From assembly GCA_020639295.1 (NCBI GenBank), contig JACKGY010000007.1:186001-250000 (forward strand): DNA of 64,000 nucleotides, written 5' to 3'. The notes below the pieces were generated by a model, which saw nothing but the letters and a program-made list of their open reading frames with translations, had not been told where the DNA came from and made no database searches. A program made the translations under genes and the position numbers. Below, piece after piece: positions 45,949 through 54,806 of the stretch (position 1 is its first letter; each line of letters opens with the position of its first letter). Source of the DNA: Planctomycetota bacterium (GTDB taxonomy: Bacteria; Planctomycetota; GCA-002687715; DRQF01).

Positions 45949-46965
45949 TCATGCGTCTTCGGTTCTCTCGCCCGAATTCGCGAGCAGGCCGAAGAGAACA
46001 TGGCTGTCCCGGTTGTGGATCCAGCTCTTGAGCCAAGCCTTCCCCTTCGGAGACTTCCCGAACGATGTGCGCAACAGTGCACTAAGGCGATCGACAGCCG
46101 TTTCGGGCTGTAGACCATGGTACGATTCGCGGTGCCCTCGACGCGCCCCAGAGTACTGTGCATTCTCTCCGGAGTTCTCGAATCGGTCTGGCTCATCCTT
46201 GACGCGGTTGCGGCTCGTGCGCTGGACCTCTGGTGCCGTCGGAGTCGTGAGGTGATCAACCAACTTCGCAACCGTTGGATGCCAAGCGACGTGCTTCTGG
46301 CATTCGAAACTAAGGGTGTGGAGCGCGCGCAAGCATGCTCCGGTCTTGGACGAGAGCTTTCCGTTCCAAACGATGCCAAGCTCCGTGTCGCCAATCTCGA
46401 GAGTGTCCTTGTACTCGTCCGCATTCCAGATCAGGTTGCGGCCTCTTGCACCCGTCGGCAGCACGAGTTCTTCGAGGGCGATTGCCACGCAGAGGATCTG
46501 CCATGCGATGAACTCGCGATCGTCGTCCGTCAGCAGCCGGTGGCAATCAGCCCAAGTCCGGAACTTCCCGCGAAGCGGCACGACAAGCGCGACCTGGGAC
46601 GGTGACAGGGATAGAGACTTCCGGGTCGTTTCGACCCACGTCGATCCGGTGGTGGTGCCGCTGGGGAGAAGGTCTACCTGAACGCTCGCATTCGGCCGCG
46701 GTCCGACTATGACACCGACTTCCGCAGGAACTGACTCGATGACAACGCCGGCCGCGCCGTCTCTGCCGACGAGCAGGCCGAACGCGTACTGCCCGAGGAA
46801 CGGCCAGTTGTACCGAGTCGCATCTGAGCCGTTGCGAAGTACTACCGAGTTCTTCAGCAATCCCCGCAGCCCCCACGCGAGGTCGAACGCGACCTCAGAC
46901 TCACTGAGAATCCACTCGCACAGGCTGGCGTCTCCGGGTGGCACGATGGGAGTGAGTTTCGTCAT
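45949..46965 (-). CDS. Protein of unknown function
   Basis: 338 residues from the ATG at 46965, preceded by a strong Shine-Dalgarno (TAGGAGGT, eight bases upstream). I do not recognise the family. The N-terminal 200 residues look globular (EVAFDLAWGLRGLLKNSVVL, WADCHRLLTDDDREFIAWQI). A middle stretch around 245-285 (TAPEVQRTSRNRVKDEPDRF) is polar and probably disordered. The C-terminal 50 residues are helical. No signal peptide or transmembrane helix is present. It lies alone between the replication module and the truncated integrase. Confidence 0.65.
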   Translation of the reverse strand: MTKLTPIVPPGDASLCEWILSESEVAFDLAWGLRGLLKNSVVLRNGSDATRYNWPFLGQYAFGLLVGRDGAAGVVIESVPAEVGVIVGPRPNASVQVDLLPSGTTTGSTWVETTRKSLSLSPSQVALVVPLRGKFRTWADCHRLLTDDDREFIAWQILCVAIALEELVLPTGARGRNLIWNADEYKDTLEIGDTELGIVWNGKLSSKTGACLRALHTLSFECQKHVAWHPTVAKLVDHLTTPTAPEVQRTSRNRVKDEPDRFENSGENAQYSGARRGHRESYHGLQPETAVDRLSALLRTSFGKSPKGKAWLKSWIHNRDSHVLFGLLANSGERTEDA

Positions 46966-47029
46966 GGACCGGACCTCCTATCGCCTGGCGATGATACGTG
47001 ATCGAACCGACGACGACGGTCGTGATCGG

Positions 47030-47576
47030 CTACCCGACGTAGATGACAGTGCTCTCGATGCTCCTGTGGCGCAGGGCCAGTTTGACGACGAGGATGTCCT
47101 TGCTCGTGGCGTAGAGCCGTGTTGCATAGGTGTGGCGGAGCGCATGCGGACTCGCCCCCGCCCCGATCCCGGCCTCCGCGGCCAGCTCCCGAAACCGCCT
47201 CTGGGCCTGCCTCGCCCCGAGCCTCGTGCCGCCCCGCGCGCAGAAGACCGGGCCCAGCTGGCGCTTGCCGATGAAGGCCCCGAGTTCGGCCGCGACCGTG
47301 GGCTCGATCGCCATCCGCTCCCGCCGATCGCCCTTCATCCAGATCGCAATTACGCCGCCCTGAAGGTCGAGGTCTTGGACATCGAGCGCGAGCGCCGTCG
47401 AGAGCCGGATGCCCGTGTTGAGCATGAGGCGGAAGAGCGTCCGGTCTCTCTCGCCTGCACCGTCCAGCACGACGAGGAGGCGATCGACCTCAGCTTCGCT
47501 CAGGGCCCGCGGCGCAGGCGGCGGCGCGATCGCTCGACGAAGGACCCGCGCGGGGTTCCTCGGGATCAGCCCCGTC
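47030..47576 (-). pseudogene. Tyrosine recombinase, N-terminus lost at IS21 boundary
   Basis: The catalytic domain is intact: Arg I in LMLNTGIRLSTALAL, HxxR in SPHALRHTYATRLY, and the final His and Tyr in LALRHRSIESTVIYVG. The N-terminal SAM-like core-binding domain is absent. The coding similarity begins at GLIPRNPARVLRRA, and upstream of it the frame runs straight into the left end of the IS21 element (47577). No matching N-terminal part is found on the other side of the IS, so insertion was accompanied by deletion or rearrangement. It is presumably inactive. It may have been the original integrase of the element. Confidence 0.8.
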
Positions 47577-47745
47577 TGCCTGACGTCAATTACCCCGACC
47601 CACTGACGACAATTAGAATTCCCCACGGCGGCCGACGTCAGTTCGGTCCGAGGGGACCCAGGTCAGGGCGGAGCCCTGACCTGGGCTCGGTTCTCGCCGC
47701 CCGCAGGGCGGCTCCCCCCATGGGGGGAGCGATGCCGAGGATCGG

Positions 47746-48516
47746 TCATGCCTTCGCCTCCTTCGCGTTGCGCGCCTTTGCCGTCTCGGTGCGGTAGCTA
47801 TTGCCCGTGAGTTCGAGGATCGTGGCGTGATGGACGACCCGGTCGATGGCAGCGGCGGTGGTCATCGCGTCCTTGAAGATCTTGTCCCACTGCGAGAAGA
47901 CCAGGTTGCTCGTGATCATCACGCTGCGACGCTCGTAGCGCTCGGCGAGGAATGTGAAGAGCACCTCCATTTCCTCGCGGTCTTGTTGCACGTAGCCGAT
48001 GTCGTCGAGGATGACGACGTCGAATTGATCGAGCCGGCGCAGCAGGACCTCCAGCTCGAGGTTCCGCTTCGCGGTCAGGAGCCTCTGCACGAGCCTGAAG
48101 GTCGGCACGAAGAGCACCTCGAGTCCGCGCTGGACGAGCTCGTGGCCGATGGCGCAGACCACGTGGCTCTTGCCGGTCCCCGGATTGCCGAAGGCCAGGA
48201 CGTTCTCGGCGCGCTCGGCGAAACCGCCGGCGCAGAGCGTCGGCAGCTGCCTCGCGACCTTCGTCGGCAGGCACTTCGTGTCCAGGGACGCGAGCGTCTT
48301 CTCCGACGGCAGCCCCGATCGCCTCAGGTTTCGCTCCACCCGTCGTCGCCGGCGCTCCTCGACCTCGAGTTCGAGGAGGTGGGCGAGGTAGACCTCGAAG
48401 GTCCAGCCGTCCTCGGCGGCCTTCATCGCCACCTCCTCGTAGGACGCCCCCACCGTCGGCAGCTTCAGCGTCTTCAAGAGGACGCCGATCGCGGGTCGTG
48501 ATTCTCTTGCGCTCAT
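47746..48516 (-). CDS. istB: IS21 helper ATPase IstB
   Basis: 256 residues from the ATG at 48516; the long upstream frame is antisense noise across istA. The AAA+ motifs are clear: AFGNPGTGKSHVVCAIGHEL (Walker A, about 110-129), FDVVILDDIGYVQQDREEME (Walker B, about 169-188) and RSVMITSNLVFSQWDKIF (sensor I, about 203-220). IstB assembles with IstA and target DNA to allow transposition. The start overlaps the istA stop by four bases. Confidence 0.95.
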   Translation of the reverse strand: MSARESRPAIGVLLKTLKLPTVGASYEEVAMKAAEDGWTFEVYLAHLLELEVEERRRRRVERNLRRSGLPSEKTLASLDTKCLPTKVARQLPTLCAGGFAERAENVLAFGNPGTGKSHVVCAIGHELVQRGLEVLFVPTFRLVQRLLTAKRNLELEVLLRRLDQFDVVILDDIGYVQQDREEMEVLFTFLAERYERRSVMITSNLVFSQWDKIFKDAMTTAAAIDRVVHHATILELTGNSYRTETAKARNAKEAKA

Positions 48517-50003
48517 CCGATCATCTCCTCGCAGCCGCCGAGGAGCTCGTCGAAGCCGGTCAGATCGACCTCGATCTCGGGTAGCGTCGGGATGACGGGA
48601 GCGTTGCTGGGCATCTTCGCCTTGACCGCTTCGATGCTCGGTGTCTCGTCCTTCGCGTGGCAGGCGGAGATCGCGGCCAGGACTCCTACCTCCGTCGTCT
48701 TCGCTGCCAGCTCGAGGATGCGCAGGTAATTGAGGTCGGCCTCGCGGTCGCTCATCGATTCCCGAAGACAGTCGTAGGCGCGGCGGAAAACAAGACCCGG
48801 AAAGAGATCCTCCCGGTAGCGATAGCGCTCGAAGGCCCCGGGCTTGCGTACCAGGGAGCTGATCACGTGCCGGTAGTTGATGCGGTGCTTGGCCTCGCCG
48901 CGCAGGCGATCGTCGCGAAGCTGCAAGGCCCCGCCGTAGTGGACCTCGATCCGCACATCGTAGACCCGGACCTTGACGCGCTCGCCGATCAGGCGCGACG
49001 GCACCGAGTAGGTGTTGCGCTTCACGCGGATCGTGCTCGCCGAGGTCACGGTCACCTCGATCTCCGAGTACTCCGCGAGCCGGCTCGCCGGCAGCGGACG
49101 CATCACCTGGAGCTCCTCCGCGATGCGAGCGCTGCGATTCCGGTTCGCCCGCTGGCAGTCCTCCCAGAGCCAGGCTTCGTAGGCTTCCACCGACGGGAAA
49201 TCGCGGCTGCCCCGCAGCATGAGTCGCTGCGCGAGCCGGTTCTTGTAGGCGCGATGCAGGGATTCCACGTCCCCGTTCTGCTCCTTTCTCCCGACGCCGA
49301 TCGTCCTCGGCTCGAGCCCGAAGTGCTCGCAGAAGGCCAGGTACTCCAGGTTGAAGGACCGGCCCTTCGAGCTGCCGAGATCCTGGTGCGTTGCCGCCGT
49401 CGAGTGGTCCGTCTGGTGGCGCTCCGGGACCCTGCCCAGGCGGAAGAGCGCGGTCTGCACGCCGCGCTTCAAGGCCGGCATCGACTCCGAGACGCAGCTC
49501 GTCGCCGACTCCCAGTTCGAGTACGGAAGGACCGAATGGCAGAGCAGGTGGTCGAAGGGCTCCCCGGCAATCGTGATCCCGAGCCGGCTCGCGTGAGTGA
49601 AGTCCGTCTGCAGCGCCTCGCCAGGGCGATGAGCCTGCGCAAAGAAGACCTCCTTCGGCGGCCCCGACTCGGCCCGCCAGCGACGGATGCGGCGCTGGAG
49701 CGTGCGCAGCTGACCGTCCTCGTAGCGACCGGGCTTCTTCTCCTGGAGATGCTCCAGGATCGTCTTCGCCTCGAGCTCGGGGCTCGTCGCCAAGAGCCCT
49801 ACGATCGTCTCCCAATCCGCGGCGAAGGGGTCCTTACGGGTTCGCCAGCTCCGCTCCGCCTTCAGCGCCGAGGGCGGGCTCCCGGCCGCCAGATACCGCC
49901 TCGCCGTCTTCCGGTCCATCCCGGCGCGGAGCGCCGCCTTGCCCACGTGGCCGTGCTTCGTCATCTCCTCCATCAGCTTCCTCACCTGTTGATCCGTGAC
50001 CAC
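48513..50003 (-). CDS. istA: IS21 transposase IstA
   Basis: 496 residues from a GTG at 50003, which has GGAGG at the right distance; a TTG seven codons upstream has no such site. The N-terminal HTH (HGHVGKAALRAGMDRKTARR) binds the ends. The DDE catalytic residues are visible in ALQTDFTHASRLG (about 132-144), RHQTDHSTAATHQ (about 194-206) and EQNGDVESLHRAYKNRL (about 240-256). A C-terminal beta-barrel segment (TIRVKRNTYSVPSRLIGERV) is typical of IstA. The gene looks intact. Confidence 0.95.
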   Translation of the reverse strand: MVTDQQVRKLMEEMTKHGHVGKAALRAGMDRKTARRYLAAGSPPSALKAERSWRTRKDPFAADWETIVGLLATSPELEAKTILEHLQEKKPGRYEDGQLRTLQRRIRRWRAESGPPKEVFFAQAHRPGEALQTDFTHASRLGITIAGEPFDHLLCHSVLPYSNWESATSCVSESMPALKRGVQTALFRLGRVPERHQTDHSTAATHQDLGSSKGRSFNLEYLAFCEHFGLEPRTIGVGRKEQNGDVESLHRAYKNRLAQRLMLRGSRDFPSVEAYEAWLWEDCQRANRNRSARIAEELQVMRPLPASRLAEYSEIEVTVTSASTIRVKRNTYSVPSRLIGERVKVRVYDVRIEVHYGGALQLRDDRLRGEAKHRINYRHVISSLVRKPGAFERYRYREDLFPGLVFRRAYDCLRESMSDREADLNYLRILELAAKTTEVGVLAAISACHAKDETPSIEAVKAKMPSNAPVIPTLPEIEVDLTGFDELLGGCEEMIG

Positions 50004-50123
50004 CCGAGACCTCCGCAAAGCCAAGCGAAGTCAAGGGCTTACACAACTTCGGGTCACGGCGCGGCGTGGGGAGTTCTAATTGTCGTCGATGGGGAGAAGT
50101 AATTGTCGCTGAGCAGACCACCG

Positions 50124-50930
50124 ATGGCCGACGAAATCCTCTTTGACGCCGATGGCTACTTGGGCGCGGCAGCAAGTCGTTTCGAAGACGAGCACCTCCG
50201 ACGGCGCGCCGCCTTGTTCGGCTGTATCAAATCTCTGAATCGTGCGGCGATTCAGTTGATCAGCGGTCGCTCGATTCCAACGAGCGATTACCGAGGACTC
50301 CAAATTGCCGCGCAATTCGCGAGGATCATCGAGCTCTTCGACTGCCTTGTACTTCTGGCGCAGCGTGGCGCTTGGGCTCCGACACGGGCGATGCTGCGGA
50401 TCTTGATCGAGGCCGTGCACCCGATGATCTGCTGCGCCCTATCGGAGGAGTATTTCATCGACTTCCTCAACCAGGACGAGATCCAACGCCTCAAACTCGC
50501 GCGCACGGTGAAGGAGCGCGGCCTCTCCGCAGACACGAAGCATACCGAGGAGGATCTCGACAAGGTCATTCAAGGAATCGAAGCCAAGGGGCTCAAGAAG
50601 GTGAGCGCGTACGAGTGGGCGCGCCGCTGCGACCGATTGGACGAGTACGACCTCGCCTACCGTCATCTGAGCGGATCGATCCACACCACCGCACGCGATC
50701 TTGAGAAGCACTTCGTGGTCGAGAGCGGTGAGATTGCGGGGTTTCGCCTTGGTCCAACTGACGAGGAGATCGACTTCTTCGTGAACCACGCGGCGATGTG
50801 TCTTCTCGGGGCGATGAAGGCCATGTCAGAGAACTTCAAGCTGAACAAGGAAGCCGAGATCGAGAGCTTCAGCAGGCTGTTCCTTCTGCTCCGCGAGCTG
50901 GCAGCAAGCGAAGAGCATGAGAGCGCATAA
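50124..50930 (+). CDS. DUF5677-like protein
   Basis: 268 residues from the ATG at 50124, nine bases past the IS21 end; an upstream in-frame ATG/TTG would lie within the IS. The sequence is all-helical, with the DUF5677 pattern of a first helix carrying the RRRAALFGCIKSLNRAAIQL stretch, then FDCLVLLAQRGAWAPTRAML (about 74-93) and RILIEAVHPMICCAL. It continues YRHLSGSIHTTARDLEKHF (about 182-200). The family is frequent in defence islands but of unknown function. The IS may have removed its promoter or original start. Confidence 0.72.
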   Translation: MADEILFDADGYLGAAASRFEDEHLRRRAALFGCIKSLNRAAIQLISGRSIPTSDYRGLQIAAQFARIIELFDCLVLLAQRGAWAPTRAMLRILIEAVHPMICCALSEEYFIDFLNQDEIQRLKLARTVKERGLSADTKHTEEDLDKVIQGIEAKGLKKVSAYEWARRCDRLDEYDLAYRHLSGSIHTTARDLEKHFVVESGEIAGFRLGPTDEEIDFFVNHAAMCLLGAMKAMSENFKLNKEAEIESFSRLFLLLRELAASEEHESA

Positions 50931-50997
50931 GGAAATGTCGAATGCGGCCGCTGACCGCCTTGTCAATCCGGACTATTCAACGATTGGCGTGACGACT

Positions 50998-51804
50998 TCA
51001 GGTACTTTCGCCATTCTTTCGCAATAGGTCCGAGGCGCGGTACATTCGAACCTCGACCAGGATAGGCAATCGCTCGACCTCGACGATCGCGCGCCGAAGC
51101 ACTTCCTTCGCTCGATCCCGAGGGAGATCATGAACGAGTGCCAGAACAAGTCGAGTCTCCGTTAGGTCGTCGCGCGACATCGACCTCAGTTGTTCGCCGA
51201 TGCGTTGAAGGGAATCCCGCAACCGGCGCGCGAACTGAGGGCCTGTGATCATCTTGACCTCAACAAGCGCAGCACCGTACTCATCTCGGAAGCAGGCATC
51301 GAACCGGCTGCGCGATTGACCATTGCGAAATTCCACGTCTCGAACAGGCGCAACTCCGAACTCGGTCGCCATGTCGTCAACGACAAGTCGCTCAAGTAGA
51401 AGATACTCCTGCAATCTCGACTTCGACGCGTTGGGACTCGGCTCTTTTGAGGTTGCCTCCTCGACCGTGCCAGGACTTGGCTCTCCTGTTCTTGGTTCCT
51501 CTTGGCGAACAGGCTCGCCAATCTCGGACTCCAGTTCTCGCACCTTCTCGGCGAACGGATATGGGTGCATTCTCCTGAAGAAGTTGGACTCGTCCCTGAA
51601 ATCGGAAGGGGCATAGAGGACGCGGTGATTGAAGTTCAGCGTCACAAAGAAGAGCAGCACGAGAGCAGACGGAAAGACAATTAGGAACCACATGTATGTC
51701 GATTGATTGTGCTCGGAGATCTTTGGCAGGACAATCGTACCGAAGATCTCGGCGAGCGCCGCGAAGGCACCGATGATGGTGAGCGGGTTTCGTACTACGG
51801 TCAT
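50998..51804 (-). CDS. Membrane-anchored PD-(D/E)XK-like protein, fourth gene of the type I RM operon
   Basis: 268 residues. Two transmembrane helices occur near the N-terminus (NPLTIIGAFAALAEIFGTIV, about 6-25, and MWFLIVFPSALVLLFFVTL, about 38-56). A Pro/Glu-rich linker follows (about 92-125). The C-terminal domain (about 130-265) has a restriction-endonuclease-like pattern: an early Glu, then SRFDACFRDEYGAALVEVKM (about 168-187), which gives D...EVK. Its start overlaps the hsdR stop by four bases, so it is translationally coupled. Known type I systems do not include such a subunit. It could be an accessory nuclease or a membrane tether. The fold call rests on the motif only. Confidence 0.7.
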   Translation of the reverse strand: MTVVRNPLTIIGAFAALAEIFGTIVLPKISEHNQSTYMWFLIVFPSALVLLFFVTLNFNHRVLYAPSDFRDESNFFRRMHPYPFAEKVRELESEIGEPVRQEEPRTGEPSPGTVEEATSKEPSPNASKSRLQEYLLLERLVVDDMATEFGVAPVRDVEFRNGQSRSRFDACFRDEYGAALVEVKMITGPQFARRLRDSLQRIGEQLRSMSRDDLTETRLVLALVHDLPRDRAKEVLRRAIVEVERLPILVEVRMYRASDLLRKNGEST

Positions 51805-54800
51805 GAGGCCTGCTCCTGAACATCCTCGAAGATCCGCCGGGCCACGTGCTCGGAGACCACCCGCTTGAAGTCCTCCTCGTCGAGGAACTTAGAGACGATG
51901 CCCTGGTTGCGGTCGAGGCGGTCGATCATCAGGTCCTGGATCGTCGAGCGGATGCTGAGCGCGAAGTTGTCGAAGCTGTTGGCCTTGGCGCGCTCGACTA
52001 CACCAGCGTCGGCCTTACCGTCCTCGATGACCTGATCGAGGAGCAGGCGGTCGGCCTCGGTGAATTCGGTGCCGAAGCGATCGTTCAGCGTCTCGATGAT
52101 CTCGGATAGGGGAACCGTCGGGTCTTCCTCCTTCCGCGTGCCGACGTCGGTCGGCCCCTTCACGTCGCCATCCTCGCGCGCGAGCACGATGCTCGACTCC
52201 CCTTTCCGCGCCAGACGGTAGAAGTGGAGATCGACCTCGCCCTCGGGATCGTAGCGACCGTCCTGCTCGCGCGGCAGGCGCTTCAGGAGGAGCCTGCCGA
52301 AGCTGTAGCGGATCTCGAGATCGCGATCGGTCCAGGGCATGACCTGGGAGAGAAAGGCATAGAGGTTCACGAAGGACTGGAGCTTGCCACGCCACTTCTC
52401 TCGCTCCTCCTCGTCCTCGATGTGGACGAAGCGATCGACGGCCGGCTGGAGGTGGAAATGGAGCTCGGCGTGCTCTTTGTCGGTGAGCTTCTCTTTCGGG
52501 CGGTAGAAGACCTTGGCGAAGGCTTCGACCTCGCTCGCGTGCCAGACCTGGGCCGAGTCCAGCTCGTGGCGTAGGGCCTCCAGCTGGTTCGGGTCAGCCC
52601 GCTCGCTGACGGTGGTCTGCTGGTAGAAGGGCTGGAAAGCCGACTGGATCTCTTCGCCGCTGTTGGCGAAGTCGAGGACGAAGACATCGTCCTTGCCCGG
52701 GTACATCCGGTTCAGCCGCGAGAGCGTCTGCACGGCCTGGACGCCCGAGAGCTTCTTGTCCACGTACATGGCGCAGAGCAGCGGCTGGTCGAAGCCGGTC
52801 TGGTACTTGTTGGCGACGAGAAGCACCTGGTAGGCGGCCGAGGAGAACTTCTCCGGCAGCTCCTTCTCCTGGATGCCGTCGTTCATCCCGACCTCGGTGA
52901 AGGGCTCCTTCGGCCCGTCGGGGTCGATGACGCTTCCTGAGAAGGCGACGAGGGCCCGGAGGTCGTGGTAGCCCTGCTCCTCGACGTAGTGGTCGAAGGC
53001 CAGCTTGAAGCGGACGGCGTGGAGCCGGGAACGGGTCACCACCATGGCCTTCGCCTGCCCCCCGAGGCGGTGGCGGACATGCGCCCGGAAGTGCTCGACG
53101 ATCACCTCGACCTTCTGGGCGATGTTGTGGGGATGGAGGCTCATGAAGCGGGCGAGCGCCCGGGTGGCCTCGGCCTTCTTCACCTCCTTGTCCTCGGCGG
53201 CCTTCTGCACCAGCCGGTAGTAGGTCTGGTAGGTGGTGTAGTTCTTCAAGACGTCGAGGATGAAGCCCTCCTCGATCGCCTGCCGCATGGTGTAGGTGTG
53301 GAAGGGCAAGGGCCGCCCGTCCGGGCCGCTGCGCCCGAAGACCTCCAGGGTCTTGGCCTTCGGCGTCGCGGTGAAGGCGAAGAAGCTGAGGTTCGGCTGC
53401 CGGCCTCGCGATTCCATGATCCGGTTGATCTCGTCCTCGTGGCTGGGCTCGTCCTCCTGGGCCTCGGTGCCGCCCGGCTCGGCGACCATCGTGGCGGGCT
53501 CAGGCTTCGCGTTGGCCCCGAGCACGCCGCGGAGCGCCCGGGCCGATTCCCCGGTCTGCGAGGAATGCGCCTCGTCCACGATGACGGCGTAGCGCCGGTC
53601 GGGCAGATCGGCCACCTTCTCAGCCACGAAGGGGAACTTCTGGAGGGTGGTGATGACGATCGCGGTGCCGTCCTGGAGCGCCTCCGCGAGCTGGTTCGAG
53701 TTCTTGTCGATGCGTGCGACGACGCCCTGCTTGTGTTCGAACTGGTAGATCGTGTCCTGGAGCTGCTTGTCGAGGACGCGGCGGTCGGTGATGACGATGA
53801 CCGAGTCGAAAAGCTTCCGATCCCCGGCGTCGTGGAGCGAGGCCAGGCGATGGGCCGTCCAGGCGATCGAGTTGCTCTTCCCAGAGCCCGCGGAATGTTG
53901 GACCAGGTAGTGCTCGCCCGCCCCCTCCTCGCGACAGCTCCGGATGAGCCTCCGGACGACGTCGAGCTGGTGGTAGCGCGGGAAGATCAGAGCCTCCTTC
54001 TTCCGCCTCTTCGCGCCCTCCCCCTCCTCCTTTACTTCGAGGTGCATGAAGCGGGCGAGGATGTCGAGGAGGCTGTCGCGCGCCAGCACCTCGCGCCAGA
54101 GGTAGGCCGTCTTGTAGGGCTCGGCCGGGGGATTCCCGGCACCGCCATCGACGCCGCGGTTGAAGGGCAGGAACCGAGTCGTCTTGCCATCCAGCCTCGT
54201 GGTCATGAAGACCTCGTCGGTATCGACGGCGAAGTGGACGAGGGCCCGCTCCTTGAAGCGGAAGATCGGCAGCCGCGGGTCGCGGTCGTTCTTGTACTGG
54301 CGGATCGCGTTCGAGACGGTCTGGCCGGTGAGGGAGTTCTTCAACTCCATCGTCACGACGGGCAAGCCGTTCAGGCTGAGGACGATGTCGAGGCTCTCCT
54401 CGCTCTGCGGGTTGAACTTCAGCTGCCGGGTGACGACGAGGCGGTTCGCGGAGTAGCGCCGTTCGACCTCGGGATTCAGGCCGTGCGCGGGCTTGAAGAC
54501 CGCCATGTCGATCTTCTTGCCGTAGTGCTTGAAGCCGTGGCGGAGAACATCGAGAGCGCCGCGCTGCGCAAGGGTCTTCGTGAGCGATTGAATGACGCCA
54601 GCGTCGAGCTTCGCGCCGTGGTCCTTCCGTAGCTGCGCCCAGAGGTCGGGCTGGCTCGACTCGATCCAGGCGAGGACCTCGGAGGGAAAGAGCGCGAGCG
54701 TGCGATCGAAGCCCTTGGTGCTCCCTTGCGCGTAGCCGCCGGACTGAAGGAGATCGCGCTCGACCGCGTCCTCGAAGTTGATCTCCTTGTAGCCTGCGGG

Positions 54801-54806
54801 GGTCAT
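51801..54806 (-). CDS. hsdR: Type I restriction enzyme R subunit
   Basis: 1001 residues. The N-terminal nuclease domain shows LDIVLSLNGLPVVTMELKNS (about 138-157), the D..ELK active site. The SF2 motor has VQHSAGSGKSNSIAWTAHRL (Walker A, about 300-320), YAVIVDEAHSSQTGESARAL (DEAH box, about 406-425), FFAFTATPKAKTLEVFG and, later, QVLLVANKYQTGFDQPLLCA and VQTLSRLNRMYPGKDDVFVL. It is complete and looks functional. HsdR moves DNA and cleaves it at unmodified sites in complex with HsdM and HsdS. It is coupled to hsdS upstream and to the membrane-protein gene downstream. Confidence 0.96.
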   Translation of the reverse strand: MTPAGYKEINFEDAVERDLLQSGGYAQGSTKGFDRTLALFPSEVLAWIESSQPDLWAQLRKDHGAKLDAGVIQSLTKTLAQRGALDVLRHGFKHYGKKIDMAVFKPAHGLNPEVERRYSANRLVVTRQLKFNPQSEESLDIVLSLNGLPVVTMELKNSLTGQTVSNAIRQYKNDRDPRLPIFRFKERALVHFAVDTDEVFMTTRLDGKTTRFLPFNRGVDGGAGNPPAEPYKTAYLWREVLARDSLLDILARFMHLEVKEEGEGAKRRKKEALIFPRYHQLDVVRRLIRSCREEGAGEHYLVQHSAGSGKSNSIAWTAHRLASLHDAGDRKLFDSVIVITDRRVLDKQLQDTIYQFEHKQGVVARIDKNSNQLAEALQDGTAIVITTLQKFPFVAEKVADLPDRRYAVIVDEAHSSQTGESARALRGVLGANAKPEPATMVAEPGGTEAQEDEPSHEDEINRIMESRGRQPNLSFFAFTATPKAKTLEVFGRSGPDGRPLPFHTYTMRQAIEEGFILDVLKNYTTYQTYYRLVQKAAEDKEVKKAEATRALARFMSLHPHNIAQKVEVIVEHFRAHVRHRLGGQAKAMVVTRSRLHAVRFKLAFDHYVEEQGYHDLRALVAFSGSVIDPDGPKEPFTEVGMNDGIQEKELPEKFSSAAYQVLLVANKYQTGFDQPLLCAMYVDKKLSGVQAVQTLSRLNRMYPGKDDVFVLDFANSGEEIQSAFQPFYQQTTVSERADPNQLEALRHELDSAQVWHASEVEAFAKVFYRPKEKLTDKEHAELHFHLQPAVDRFVHIEDEEEREKWRGKLQSFVNLYAFLSQVMPWTDRDLEIRYSFGRLLLKRLPREQDGRYDPEGEVDLHFYRLARKGESSIVLAREDGDVKGPTDVGTRKEEDPTVPLSEIIETLNDRFGTEFTEADRLLLDQVIEDGKADAGVVERAKANSFDNFALSIRSTIQDLMIDRLDRNQGIVSKFLDEEDFKRVVSEHVARRIFEDVQEQAS

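Larger units (their letters stand above)
47577..50115 (-). mobile_element. IS21-family insertion sequence
   Basis: istA and istB overlap on the minus strand and are flanked by compound inverted ends. The inner repeats are TGACGACAATTAGAATTCCC.. at 47604-47627 and its near-perfect inverse at 50065-50088. The outer repeats are TGACGTCAATTAC at 47581-47593 and an inverse containing GTAATTGTCG at 50099-50112. Ends are placed at TGC..GCA. I see no flanking target-site duplication, which fits a later deletion on one side. Confidence 0.85.

Noticed and set aside
48517..49815. Upstream extension of istB across istA
   Set aside because: The frame is open only by composition. The ATG at 48516 gives the normal IstB start and the usual overlap with istA.
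52965..54632. 555-codon plus-strand open frame
   Set aside because: Antisense to hsdR; low-complexity Val/Leu/Asp composition only.
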